DNA of 64,000 nt from Filosporella fistucella (Eukaryota > Ascomycota > Leotiomycetes > Helotiales). Each line of letters starts with the position of its first letter. The stretch's first letter is position 1. A model generated the notes under the pieces. It did no database searches, had not been told where the DNA came from, and worked only from the letters and a program-made list of their open reading frames with translations. Where the stretch lies: contig JAQJZZ010000017.1 in assembly GCA_030077755.1 (NCBI GenBank), positions 496,001-560,000 of the forward strand, given 5' to 3'. The position numbers and the translations under genes are program-made. This document shows, one piece after another, positions 36,207-46,952 of this stretch.

Positions 36207-36601
36207 GGCGATAAACAAGGGGCGAAAGGACGTTGAGAAGTTGTAGATTTGAAAATCGAGTCGTGAAAGATGAGCAACGGATTAGACCTGTCATGAAGAA
36301 TCTCACGACACGCTTCGTACTTGAAAGCATGCGGCCTTGGGGACAGGATAGAGGGGGAGTTACGTCCCTGACCGCTGGTCAACAGGATTGAAGAGTGGGA
36401 TGGGAAACTGAGATATGGTAAGGTGGGAGCCAAAGCCGGTCGGTCATTGGAATCGGAAATATGAAGATGAAATAGAACAAAAAGCTATCTCGTATATTTA
36501 AGGCAATTCCTTATAGTCTTTCGACATCTCTGACGATCAAAACACACCACAACCACGCCGGATTTTCACTGTCTCGACTTAGAAATGTCGTCCGAATCGT
36601 C
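36207..36601. other. Intergenic region
   Basis: Lies between the HAD-like pseudogene start (minus) and a small plus-strand ORF. It contains a TATATTTAA word near 36494 followed by a C/A-rich leader. Nothing else is recognised. Confidence 0.4.
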
Positions 36602-36907
36602 ATGACATTCAAGAGCGATAAGGTGGGAACTTGCAGAAGAGAGCAATCGTATTGTTCCCTTTCAGAGCTTGAACGAGATACGCAAGTAAGAAAGAGCTGG
36701 GCGGACAAGCCCAAATGCAGAGACAATCTGCACCTTCATCAGAACAAGGTCTCATTAGAAGGGCAACTAGAATCGCCCTATTCCCGACTCGGGCGTGATC
36801 TTCAAGAGAAGAACTCAAAACTTGTTCAGCGACATGGCAAACTTTTGAGGCTGAACAAGATCATATTTACTGGTGATGCTTCAGCTGAAACTCGAGCTCA
36901 TAGTTGA
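36602..36907 (+). CDS. Small ORF, hypothetical
   Basis: A 101-residue frame begins with an ATG at 36602, about 110 bases after a TATA-like word and a CAAAACACACCACAACC-type leader. The protein is hydrophilic with a basic C-terminal part (KLVQRHGKLLRLNK). No domain. An earlier ATG at 36583 in another frame opens only a six-codon ORF that overlaps this start. Could be a short gene or chance. Confidence 0.25.
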   Translation: MTFKSDKVGTCRREQSYCSLSELERDTQVRKSWADKPKCRDNLHLHQNKVSLEGQLESPYSRLGRDLQEKNSKLVQRHGKLLRLNKIIFTGDASAETRAHS

Positions 36908-38132
36908 GTTGTTCGTTATGGATTGAGAGAACCCTTGACACTTCAAGGTTACAGATATGTATGTTCATATATATATATACCGCGTCAAGAGAATAAATCT
37001 GTATTGCGCACGCCTCTTGCAACTTTCAGGTCTCGCATATCTAACGATCAGCCAGAAGTCCGGCATCTTTCCTCTCGTGCGAATGTGAGTGGCGCTGAGT
37101 TTGATCAGAAAAGTTCCTAGAACAATCACGTAGAAGGATTTGTAATGACCATAAGGAAAAGCAGATCGTGTTATCCATTCCAACGGATATGCCACAGTGT
37201 GTCCCCGCAACCTGGTATATGCTTTGGCTACATCGTGATACCACTCAGCGGGATGTCCGGCAAGAGTTGTATGGAAACAGGAAGCAAATCACAAGTCCCA
37301 TAACAACAACAGCAACGAAAATAACAACACGTATGGTACGACCAAACGCAGATCTGCAAATGCAGTTGCTGTTGACTTCAGGCATACGCGTTGTAGAGTG
37401 TGTGAAGTTTGTTTCTGTGAGCGTGGCCGGAACTTTTCAGGTCTTGAGAGGCGAGACCTGTTGGACCCCTCAACAAGGTTTCGCAGCTGCCAAGATTGAA
37501 ACAGCCAGAACTGTGCTGGTCTGCTCCTACTGCATTAGACTTGGTACAGTACAGTAGGGACATAGTCGTACCCCGGATTTGTTGTTTTGTTGAAGCATAA
37601 ATCCTCCTGCCTTGTTCACACACGACCTCTGGGCAATATATCTTATCATTGAGAAGCGTGCCGATATATACATAACATAATTGAACCTTGCCACTCGCTC
37701 ACTTACCTCGTTTCTGAACGTCACAGATCTGACTCCAGATTGTCTTCTAGGCCCACATCTCGGGTACGGGGCCGAGTGCACTATCTAGAAGTGGCTCAGT
37801 GGACGACATCCAGAGACCAAGAACGGCCCAATTTTTGTGAGAATCCGGCTTGACGGGGACGTGGACGAGCCTAACGAGTTCACGGTGAAAGCGCAGCGCT
37901 GAGAGTTGAGCCAGGCTGAGCGACAGCGACTAGCTAGAGCATACGCAAACCATCCAATACTTCACCGTTCCATACGCATACCAAATCAATATTCTCCCCG
38001 CCGCACTTTCAATCCCAGCTCTTAATTCAGTGATACAAATACCTGAATTCTACTGCCAACCCATACCCCCCAACTCCGCTGGTGGCGCTGCATACAGTCT
38101 CCGAACCCCAGCACAACGACGCCTCTCCACCA
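36908..38132. other. Intergenic region
   Basis: Short overlapping frames only. Holds a (TA)n run at about 36967-36980 and an AAC-rich stretch near 37300-37330. The last 200 bases form the promoter and leader of the ubiquitin-fold gene. Confidence 0.45.
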
Positions 38133-39023
38133 ATGGCAACAACACCTCAATCTACGACGGGCGCTGCCCATGGTTCAACTCCTCCAGACGTTTCTTCCAT
38201 TCCACAACCACAATCCCATATACCCATTGAGATGAGCGACCTCGATGCTTCCAAGAGAACAGGCGCAGGTACGCAAGGTCTCCTCAATGATGTCTCTATC
38301 CCGACTTCATCACCAATAGACTCCTCCTTCGCAACCTCCAGCATGTCGAATCCAGCCGAGAATACGAGAACAGAACAATCATCCACCACTGCGATATCTA
38401 CAACCCAAGCCTCTGCTAATGTCGAATCTTCAGCATCAAATGAACAATCGAGTGCGGTCACAGGAACAACTCCTCCAGCCATCACACGACTGGATTCAGA
38501 GGCCATCGGTCCTTCGACAGATACCACCCCTACACCTGTGATTAATCCTGCGGAGCCGGTATTGGTCATTACTCTTCTGTTAACTTCTGGAGCGAGGCAT
38601 CCGTACAAGATTGACGAGAAGTACTTGACGAAACGCAATGTCAGTGTACCGGGTGTTACGGAGAGTGGCAGAAAGGATCCATTCAGTATCAGTGTCTATA
38701 CATTGAAGGAGCTGATATTGAGGGAGTGGAGAGAAGAATGGGAGGCACAGCCAAGTAGTCCAAGCAGCATACGATTGATTTACTTCGGGCGACTACTGGA
38801 TGATAAGACACCATTGAAGGGTATGTTTTTATACTCTGCTGATTCACCACATGCTAACCTCCTCATAGAGTGTAGATTCAATGATACGACAGCAAACGTG
38901 GTACATATGACCGTTCGACCTCAAGATATCGTGGATGAAGAGGATGCATCGAAGAGCAAGGCACTCGCGAGAGAGAGAGATGGAGGCGAAAGCACTGCGG
39001 GTTGTCGATGTGTTATCTTGTAG
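38133..39023 (+). CDS. Membrane-anchored ubiquitin-fold (UBL3/MUB-like) protein
   Basis: Ubiquitin-like protein attached to membranes by prenylation. Start ATG at 38133. Exons 38133-38820 and 38869-39023 give 280 residues. The first 145 or so residues are disordered and Ser/Thr-rich. The ubiquitin-like fold follows (VLVITLLLTSGARHPYKID, TLKELILREW, IRLIYFGRLLDDKTPLKE, TVRPQD). The protein ends CRCVIL, whose last four residues CVIL form a CaaX box with Leu last, favouring geranylgeranylation; the nearby second Cys could be acylated. Plant MUBs and animal UBL3 share this design and recruit E2 enzymes or sort proteins to vesicles. The single 48-base intron has no stop and is a multiple of three, so retention would insert 16 residues. 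Confidence 0.85.
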   Translation: MATTPQSTTGAAHGSTPPDVSSIPQPQSHIPIEMSDLDASKRTGAGTQGLLNDVSIPTSSPIDSSFATSSMSNPAENTRTEQSSTTAISTTQASANVESSASNEQSSAVTGTTPPAITRLDSEAIGPSTDTTPTPVINPAEPVLVITLLLTSGARHPYKIDEKYLTKRNVSVPGVTESGRKDPFSISVYTLKELILREWREEWEAQPSSPSSIRLIYFGRLLDDKTPLKGMFLYSADSPHANLLIECRFNDTTANVVHMTVRPQDIVDEEDASKSKALARERDGGESTAGCRCVIL

Positions 39024-39418
39024 GGAACTGTCATTGCATTTGAACACTGATATTCAGTCATGCTCTGGACTGGAAACGCAGTATATGTCTTTGGGTACAT
39101 AACGATATTTGCAAGAGGCGTTACGGTTCAGATTTGAATTTCATTGAGGTCATGCAGGGGCTTTGGCATCGGCCTATTCAGCAGAGAAGCATAGTGTATA
39201 GTTATGGATGACATAGTGGCCGCATGAATTGGACTTTCATGCGGCTTGGGATAGAATGCAGTCACTGTTCTTTCCATATTTTTTTTTTACTTGAGCTTTT
39301 ATATTCCTTGCGGCAATCTATGATCGCCTTGCAAGCATTCATGCTCTATGACCGCAACGCCATCTGCCCAGTGATAGTACAAATCCCATCGATTCATCAC
39401 CAACCATCATCCATCCGC
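39024..39418. other. Convergent intergenic region
   Basis: 3' regions of the ubiquitin-fold gene and UMP1 face each other. A T-run lies near 39280-39290. No other feature. Confidence 0.5.
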
Positions 39419-39982
39419 CTACTGCATCCGAACCTTTCTCTCAACCTCCTCGTGGAACCCAGGCAAAGTTCTAGTCTCATCACCCTTGAAAACGTCTTCC
39501 CATGTAATACAACTATCTGTTCCTCTCAAGATATCTTCATGCACGCCTCTCTCCAAACCTCCCCCAAGAACAGCCGGTCTCCATTCTCCCTCCCTCGTAA
39601 TCTTCAACTCCATGCCTCGTCTAATCGGCTCCGCTACTCCGAATGTACGACGCAGGCCTTCCATCTTGAGTGCTTCTTGTGTCTCTTCCCATTTCTTGAG
39701 GCGGGATTCGAGAGGGTGGGAACTGTCTGGTACTGAGGAGGCAGAGGATGAGGTTGGCTGCGAGATGGAGGGACCAACGCCTGCGCGGAGAGTGTCGTGA
39801 ATACCTGGGGCGGAGGGAGCACCCAGAGAGTGAGTTGCGAGGTGAGAATGGGTGGAGGAGTGGCCGGATGGAGGCGCGATTCGCATTGCCTGAGACTGTT
39901 AGGATATGTTTGAAAGGCTGTACAGCTTGCTATGCTAGCGGCAGGACAGCACTAAGCTGTAGCATAAGTATTAACTTACCAT
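39419..39982 (-). CDS. UMP1: Proteasome maturation factor UMP1
   Basis: Chaperone that is built into half-proteasomes and degraded on completion of the 20S particle. Exon 1 (39982-39980) consists of the start codon alone. An intron (39979-39890) is followed by exon 2 (39889-39419), giving 157 residues, close to the family's usual size. Diagnostic blocks: GIHDTLRAG, HPLESRLKKWEETQEALKMEGLRRTFGVAEPIRRGMELKI (read as two blocks), LGGGLERGVHEDILRGTDS and ITWEDVF. The N-terminal 50 residues are disordered, as expected. Confidence 0.93.
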
Positions 39983-40203
39983 GATGAAGGTTTTAGAGTT
40001 GATGGCAGAGGTAAATTTGTGTTATTCGTCAAGAAGATGGATGATCAAATCTTGCTGTTGATTTCGTTGACAGCAAGCTCTCCAGGCACGAAGCGGACGT
40101 GGAAGCTCACTAGCGCGCTTTGATCCGCATGCTGGGGTACCGAACTTCTGAGTCAAGGTTCCTCAAATGCTCAGAATAATTAAAATGTACAAGCTCGAAA
40201 GCA

Positions 40204-42279
40204 ATGAAAATACCGCTGAAAAAAAATCCGCGGCTACTCTCACTACGTCGCTATGGAACCTCACATCGAATATCCTTAATTAGAATCGCCAATGGCACTT
40301 TCTATCGCCATCATCCAAACTCCAATGTCATAGGCCCAAATCCACCCCTCTTCGAGAACCTCAACTTCGAGCTTCCTGCATTCTCAGAGAAACCTGCACA
40401 CTGGGCTATTCTAGGACCTTCGTCTGCTGGGAAAACCACTTTTCTACAAATTCTTCGAGGCAAACATTTATCTATTCCTCCAGCCTCACGAACATATCCA
40501 TACCTTGACTCGGACGAGATTGAACAGAAAGACCATAGATACCGAAATCCCGATGTGGCTATAAAACAAGTTGGATTTGACGGCGAGCAAGGCCTTGGAG
40601 CGCAAGCTCCCCAGAGTGCATATCTGAGTGCTAGGTATGAGTCACGGCGAGAAAATACCGATTTCAGTGTCTTGGATTACTTGAAAGGGAATACACAGCT
40701 CAATCTCACGGCTCAAGATATCGATGGCAAGGATGTCGATGCGAAGATCTTGGAGAGGGTTATCAAAGACTTGAGACTTGGAGAATTGATCGATATGCCG
40801 GTTTCGAATCTCAGCAATGGCCAGACAAGACGTGCGAGAATTGCAAGGGCTCTGTTAGGAGACCCGGAAGTTTTGCTTCTTGATGAACCTTTCATGGGAT
40901 TAGATCCACCAACTCTTCTTTCTTTGAGCCCTATGCTACATCGGTTGGCGGAGGCCAATGCTCCGAGACTTGTGCTGTCTTTACGTCCTCAGGATCCCAT
41001 TCCTGACTGGATCACACATATATTATATTTGAAAGGTAATTGTCAAGTTGCGTTCCATGGAGAGAAGAACTATGTAATTTCAGAGCTTAGAGGATACGCA
41101 GAATCGGTCAACCAAGGCAAAGTTGAGCCAGATTTCCATATGTCATTGCATTCCCTGCATGAGGTGGGACGAAGTCTCACCAAGACTGGAATTGTCGAGC
41201 CAGTTATTTCGAGCAGTAAAAGTACTTCGGGGAAGCAGGAAATTTCCACCCAAGTGAGTCGAGATGGCTATCCATTGCATGCTGCAGATAAAGCAAACAT
41301 CGGCGAGCGTTTGATTGAGATGGAAGGCGCTCTTGTGCAATATAGAGGCAAAGCTGTCCTAGGTAAATGGAAGCAGACTTCCCCTGATTCCAATGAACTT
41401 CGAAATGGCTTATGGTGGACTGTCAGACGTGGTGAGAGATGGGGTATCTTTGGGCCAAACGGATCTGGCAAGACAACCCTTCTCTCGCTGATTTGTTCGG
41501 ATCACCCTCAGACATATTCTCTTCCTATTCGCCTATTTGGTCGTTCACGGATACCTGAGCCCGGTCAGCCTGGAATTTCTATCTTTGACATTCAGGCACG
41601 AATTGGTCACTCAAGTCCAGAGATTCATAGTCACATTCCAAAATCGTTCACCCTTCGTCAGGTATTAGAAAATGCTTGGTCGGACACATTTAGAGGGGTC
41701 CCTAAACTCGATCAGTCCACGAAAGCACGAATAGATGCTTGTTTGAGATGGTTTGAAGCCGATCTTCACCCAAACAGTGATATTGAGCCGGATCATCCTG
41801 AGATGGGTAGGAGTATTGAGTGGGCAGATGATTTACTATTTGGCGGCCTCCCATTCTCGGCGCAGAGAGTTGCGCTTTTCCTTCGGGCTGTTATCAAGCA
41901 GCCAGATCTTATTATCCTAGACGAAGCATTCAGTGGCATGGATGATGGTGTCAGGGATCGGTGTCTTCTCTTCCTAGCTCAAGGCGAGAAGTCGAAGATC
42001 ATATACGATGGTTTGAACGATGATGGGTCAAAGGGTCAGCCAAGGATCGTACGCTCGGAGGTCGACGTGAAAGGCCAAGTCAAAGTGGGTGGATTAAGTG
42101 ATGAACAAGCTCTGCTGTGTATCAGCCATGTCCGTGAAGAGATACCGGGAAGTATTCGAGAATGGATTTGTCTTCCAGAAGCAAATACTGGTCAGCCAGC
42201 CAGATTTGGTAGATTAGATGGCCCTATTGAGGGAAATTATAAACGGTGGAACGAGATCTGGGGGATGGATCAGAAGTGA
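40204..42279 (+). CDS. Soluble twin ABC ATPase (yeast YDR061W-like)
   Basis: Two ATP-binding cassettes on one chain without membrane segments; 691 residues in one exon. First cassette: Walker A GPSSAGKTT (residues 71-79), signature-like LSNGQTRRARIARALL and Walker B VLLLDEP. Second cassette: Walker A GPNGSGKTT (about residue 417) and Walker B LIILDEA, with a degenerate signature (FSAQRVALFLRAV). The basic, acid-free N terminus (RLLSLRRYGTSHRISLIR) could target mitochondria, as reported for related fungal proteins. The architecture matches the poorly characterised family of yeast YDR061W and bacterial ModF. No export role is implied. Confidence 0.88.
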   Translation: MKIPLKKNPRLLSLRRYGTSHRISLIRIANGTFYRHHPNSNVIGPNPPLFENLNFELPAFSEKPAHWAILGPSSAGKTTFLQILRGKHLSIPPASRTYPYLDSDEIEQKDHRYRNPDVAIKQVGFDGEQGLGAQAPQSAYLSARYESRRENTDFSVLDYLKGNTQLNLTAQDIDGKDVDAKILERVIKDLRLGELIDMPVSNLSNGQTRRARIARALLGDPEVLLLDEPFMGLDPPTLLSLSPMLHRLAEANAPRLVLSLRPQDPIPDWITHILYLKGNCQVAFHGEKNYVISELRGYAESVNQGKVEPDFHMSLHSLHEVGRSLTKTGIVEPVISSSKSTSGKQEISTQVSRDGYPLHAADKANIGERLIEMEGALVQYRGKAVLGKWKQTSPDSNELRNGLWWTVRRGERWGIFGPNGSGKTTLLSLICSDHPQTYSLPIRLFGRSRIPEPGQPGISIFDIQARIGHSSPEIHSHIPKSFTLRQVLENAWSDTFRGVPKLDQSTKARIDACLRWFEADLHPNSDIEPDHPEMGRSIEWADDLLFGGLPFSAQRVALFLRAVIKQPDLIILDEAFSGMDDGVRDRCLLFLAQGEKSKIIYDGLNDDGSKGQPRIVRSEVDVKGQVKVGGLSDEQALLCISHVREEIPGSIREWICLPEANTGQPARFGRLDGPIEGNYKRWNEIWGMDQK

Positions 42280-42618
42280 TGAAATGGAATCAAAGAATTT
42301 ATATGTACATACTTAAATCGTAAAAGTTATACCCTGTCTTGTCATCTTTATTTTCCAGAAAATGGATTGCATTTGAGCAATCGAGGACTGAGCACTCCGC
42401 TGGACAACCAGCACATGCAAAATAAGGTTTGCCAAGGCGGCAGCGTCAATCATCCCCTATTTTAGCGATCCGGGGTGTAACCTTGGAACCAAACTATTTC
42501 GAGAGAGCCTCCAAAAAGAAACAACATCTTCTCTGCCATGTAAAGAATGTTGCCCGTTCCGTGTCACTTCTCTTGACATCCTCCGCGACTGCGAACCCAT
42601 AGTTGTCGACTATCCCCC
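42280..42618. other. Short intergenic region
   Basis: 3' end of the ABC gene and promoter of the downstream permease; nothing else was seen. Confidence 0.5.
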
Positions 42619-44315
42619 ATGGCGTCGCGACCACTTCACCTGCTTCCCCGCAAGACATCGGACGATATTCCTCCATCCGAACAATCCCCAGACTCAAGCC
42701 TCCTGACAAGGCTGACGCCTGACTCGGATTCCGATGATCCCGATTTGGACGGGATAGAGGCTAGCGAAAGCTTCAAGCTTCGGCGGACGAGAAGCGATGC
42801 GGAGAAGGCTGTTGGAGATGATGAGGAGGAATACATTGAGCCTGGTCGTCGCAGAGCCAGTATCTCCACCGTGCAGTCATACCAGCTCTATACTCCAGAT
42901 GAGGAACGCGAGGTAGTTAGGAAGTTCGACAAGAATCTCGTACTGTTTGTAGCAGTACTGTACATGTTGAGCTTCCTAGACAGATCCAGTAAGGCTATGA
43001 TCAAGCTCATATGGCAGAAGGCTGACTTGCAGACATTGGGAATGCACGAATAGCAGGCTTGGATTTAGACCTCAACCTTAATTCGAACCGATACGAATGG
43101 GTGATAACCGCCTTCTACATCGCATACATATGTTTTGAATGGATGAGCGTGTTGTGGAAAATAATACCTGCGCATATTTATGTCACAATTATCGTACTAA
43201 GCTGGGGAATCGTTGCATCACTCCAATCCGTTGCGACTTCGTTTGCAGGTCTGCTCGTGCTAAGGGTGCTTCTTGGGATCGGGGAAGCGGGTTTCACTGG
43301 CATACCATTCTATCTATCATTTTTCTTCAAGCGTGAAGAACTGGCACTGCGGACTGGATACTTCATTGCTGCTGCACCACTTGCTACGTCTTTTGCCAGC
43401 ACGTTGGCATGGGCAATCATCAAGCTTGGGAAGAATTTGCCCATTGCTTCGTGGAGATTGCTCTTCCTACTTGAAGGCTTCCCTAGTGTCCTGGTTGCGG
43501 TAATAGCATGGCACAAGATTCCGGATAGCCCTGGATCGGCGAATTATCTCACCAAGCGCGAGAAGAAAGTTGCTCGACTGCGTCTCCGAAAGGAGAAAGA
43601 CGTAAAGTCAACTGAACCGGGACTGAAATGGCGAGAGGTGCTATCTACTGTTGCCGATCCCAAGGCATACCTCACAGCTTTTATGTTCTTTTTCACAAAC
43701 ATGGCATTTTCATCTATGCCTGTATTCCTCCCTACCATCATCCACGAGATGGGTCATACAGTGCTCATCTCTCAAGCTCTCTCCGCACCACCTTATCTCG
43801 TCTCCTTTGTGGTCGTTATCTTGACTGCCTATCTCTCAGATCAGCTCCGGAACAGATCCTATTTTGTCATCTTCCATGCTCTACTCTCAGCATCTGGTTA
43901 CGCTTTCATGGCACTGGCAGGACATTACCAACTCAGTAACTGGTGGCGTTACGCAGGTATCTATCCAGCCGCTATAGGCTTTTTCAGTGTCATTACCATA
44001 ATTATTACCTGGACAATAAACAACCAGGAATCTGAAAGTGCTCAAGGCACGGGATTCGCAATGCTACAGTTTATCGGGCAATGTGGGCCCTTACTGGGCA
44101 CTAGATTATACCCTGAGAGCGAGGCGCCATTGTACCTTAAAGGCATGATGGGCTGTGCAGGGGCGATGATATTGGTTGCTATTTTGAGTGTATGTTTGAG
44201 GTTCTATTTGGTGAGGTTGAATAGAAGAAGAGGCGAATTTGCTATTATTACTGGAGAAGGTGATACACTTGTCTCAAGTAAGAAGAGGAGGGAACCTTTT
44301 GAATACATGCTTTGA
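42619..44315 (+). CDS. MFS anion:cation symporter (allantoate/nicotinate permease type)
   Basis: Plasma-membrane proton symporter for an organic anion or vitamin. Exons 42619-42988 and 43033-44315 (44-base intron) give 550 residues. Splicing restores the family block LSFLDRSNIGNARIAGL at TM1. Further markers: NRYEWVITAFYIAYICFE, the RVLLGIGEAGFTGIPFYLSFFF region, a PDSPGSANYLTKREK loop and a late NNQESES motif, all typical of the ACS family (Dal5, Tna1, Liz1). The 100-residue N terminus is acidic and Ser-rich. The substrate cannot be decided. Confidence 0.88.
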
Positions 44316-45587
44316 GGTAGAGTTGATGAATATATCTAGACTTTGCACAAATTAACCTCTTCGAGTGTGAAAGTACACTTTGAAGGCTTTAAGTCTCCCT
44401 CTAGATATTATAGGGCACACGGACATCACAAATCGTTGAAAGCACAGACACTTACTACGCACTTCCATGACCTCAGAGTCCATCAATTTGACAGACATCG
44501 AGAGTCAACGATTGTACCAAATATTTCCAGGCACTTGGCCTGATGCCCTGACTGGTGGTCACAACACGTGCTCTCCCTGGATGTTGAACTCCCTTCGAGA
44601 TGTATTACTCGTTATTGTGACTACCTTGAATAATACCGATGTGTTGACGGCTAGCAGAATACTTTTCGGGTGTGTTGAACTTGTGCAATAGCAGTCTTTG
44701 ACGTGGTGTTGACCGTTGAGTGACGCTTTATAGAGCTACGATAGATAGCTTGGACAAGGATAATCTTGCCCGAATTCACCACCGTGAAGAATAATTTGGA
44801 TTACATTTACAGTTCACTTTCCAGTCCCGCATCTTGCTTTCCGGATTTCTGCTTCTCAGAAACATGATGACAAAGCACGCGTCTTTGGACGAAGCCTTTA
44901 TACGGGAACTTCTCGCAGTGAAGATGGACGTGTCCACGCCGCAAGCTATCATGGAAGCTCTGCCAACGTCGATCCTACCAAACTCTCACAGGCAATACTC
45001 TTAGGTGGTCAATCACGAAATCTTGAGTCTAACTTTTACGAATTCAGCTTCGATAAGCTGAAATTTCAAGAGGTTGGAAACAGAACTTTTCCTACAGCAC
45101 AAGGTCAATGAATTCATTCACTTAAAATATGACTCTAATATAAGGTACCGGGTTGACTTGAGAGTATGAATCGATAGTGGGGAATTTCTCTGGAGAGCCG
45201 ACGGGAAATAGCAAGTCTCCATCGTCCACTCACCAAGGAGAAACGTTTGGAACCAAGGAAAAATATGGAGTGGGGGATTCTGGCTGTTCAAAATTAGTAG
45301 AATCAAAGAGCTGAAAATGGATATACTCACTGTTCAATTTGTATGTACATGTTCAAGAGTGGGCCTGTAGGACTTTGTTCAAGCATCTTTAACGTCACAC
45401 CTAGATGGGGTCAATGTCATGAGTGTTGGGATGAACGTTGGATGGGGTGAGAATGCACACGTGCTTTAACTTGTTAGATTGGAGAATATTTTCAAGGTCT
45501 TTTCATTTACCCAAAGGATAGCTGTACATTCTTCCCTTCGGCGAGGTAGGAAGAAAGTAGCCACACTACCCAAGAATCAAACTCTCA
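44316..45587. other. Intergenic region with small unassigned ORFs
   Basis: A 46-codon frame at 44864-45004 (MMTKHASLDEAFIRELLAVK...) has gene-like composition, and a 74-codon frame at 44467-44691 precedes it. Neither has recognised content. They could be exons of one decayed gene, so I do not call them as CDS. Confidence 0.35.
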
Positions 45588-46700
45588 TCAGACAGGCATA
45601 TTCCATCCTTCACAGCTCCAGCTCTGTCTGCAACCCCTTCTTTTCGTTCTCTGCACTCTCAGGTGCTGCGCAATTCTTGTATCAACAACCCACAATTTGG
45701 TCCTTTGCCTACTCCTCCAATGCCTTGCAACTCTCTCCAGGCCCGGACAATCCAATCCTCTGACTTTCAGCCCAATTCTCTTCGGTAAAGATTTCTCCAA
45801 CTTCCCGAGAGAACGAGCAATTTCATGTGCTTCACCATGGGTGAAGTGTGTCACCACCAGTGTCTCATCGCAATGAACGAAGACCTCGGCACGCACAATA
45901 TTAGGGAATATTCTTCGGATAATTTGGACTGCTGAGGCCAGGATGGCTAAGGTCTTGCTAAGAGGTGACCGAATGGTGAATTTGAGGCGGATGTAGAGAA
46001 TACGGCAACACATGCGTGGTCCCAGTTCTCGGAAGAGACGAATCAACTATATGCTGTCAAAGTCTCGAAAACTACTAGACAGAATTGTTGCTCACTGGTA
46101 CTTCGTGTTTGCAAAGTGGGATATATACAGCGTTGCACTGGTCTCCAAAGAGCCACACCTTTGATGATGCGTCTTCAACACACGTCCGGCAGTATATCTC
46201 ATCAGCATCTAGGACCCACTTTCTAGAACTACCAAACACGTTGATGAGATCTCGTAACTCTTGAACGACCCCATTTTCGAGCGCTATATTGATATTTGGG
46301 TGAGGACGGATGTCAAGAGGAGCAGGTGTGGAAGCGAGGAAGAAGAGGAGGTTCGACTTTGTAACAGGAGGATAATGAGCGGGTGAATTTTTAGGTGGAG
46401 GTTTGAGTTGCGTGTTGTTTAAATTTGATGTTGGAATTGACGTAGGTGATAGTCCTGAATCTATAGATCAGCATGGCTCTGTGATCTCGCGAATAGGTTA
46501 CCATCTTGAACCTCGGGCAAGGCGATTGGAGCTTGATGTTCGACGTGAGGCTCAGGGGGACTTGAAGAGGGAGCGGCCTCTGTATTGGAGGGCTGCTCTG
46601 GAACCTCTCCAACTGTTGCTTTTTGTTTGGTGAGTATTTTATATGTAAGGGACGAGTACCAAGTAGAGGATGGAGAGCTATTTACAGCGGAAGAAGCCAT
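45588..46700 (-). CDS. Hypothetical fungal protein, three exons
   Basis: Not recognised. Exons 46700-46502, 46454-46096 and 46046-45588 join in phase to give 338 residues. The N terminus is low-complexity (Ser/Pro/Glu-rich: AAPSSSPPEPHVEHQ). A folded part follows, with blocks LLFFLASTPAPLDIRPHPN, SSRKWVLDADEIYCRTC and LIRLFRELGPRMCCRILYIR. The C terminus is very basic (RRGCRQSW). No signal peptide or clear membrane span. Clean splicing and sustained protein-like composition across introns support a real gene. Confidence 0.65.
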
Positions 46701-46952
46701 TTCAGAAGTTGAGATGCAAGTCTGCGAGCGTCTCCTCCCTTGATGTCACCATTCAATCTGATGTGAGATGATCCTTCCCAACATGTGGTAAGGATAAGTT
46801 GGGAAGGTGCAGGCACTTACCATGTATCATTATCCTGTGTCAAGTTGTAATTATTGCATTCGCAGATGATTTTTTAACGTCAATTCGAGATTATTTCATT
46901 ATTGTTTGAGTTTCACACGTCTATCGATAGTATAATACACTGTTAGAGGACT

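Noticed and set aside
38082..38132. Earlier start for the ubiquitin-fold protein
   Set aside because: The frame is open but the first codon would be GTG; the first ATG is at 38133, so I start there.
41450..42000. Translation-factor (EF3-like) or membrane ABC transporter identity for the twin-ABC protein
   Set aside because: No membrane segments or EF3 HEAT/chromo domains; the two-cassette layout fits the YDR061W-like group better.
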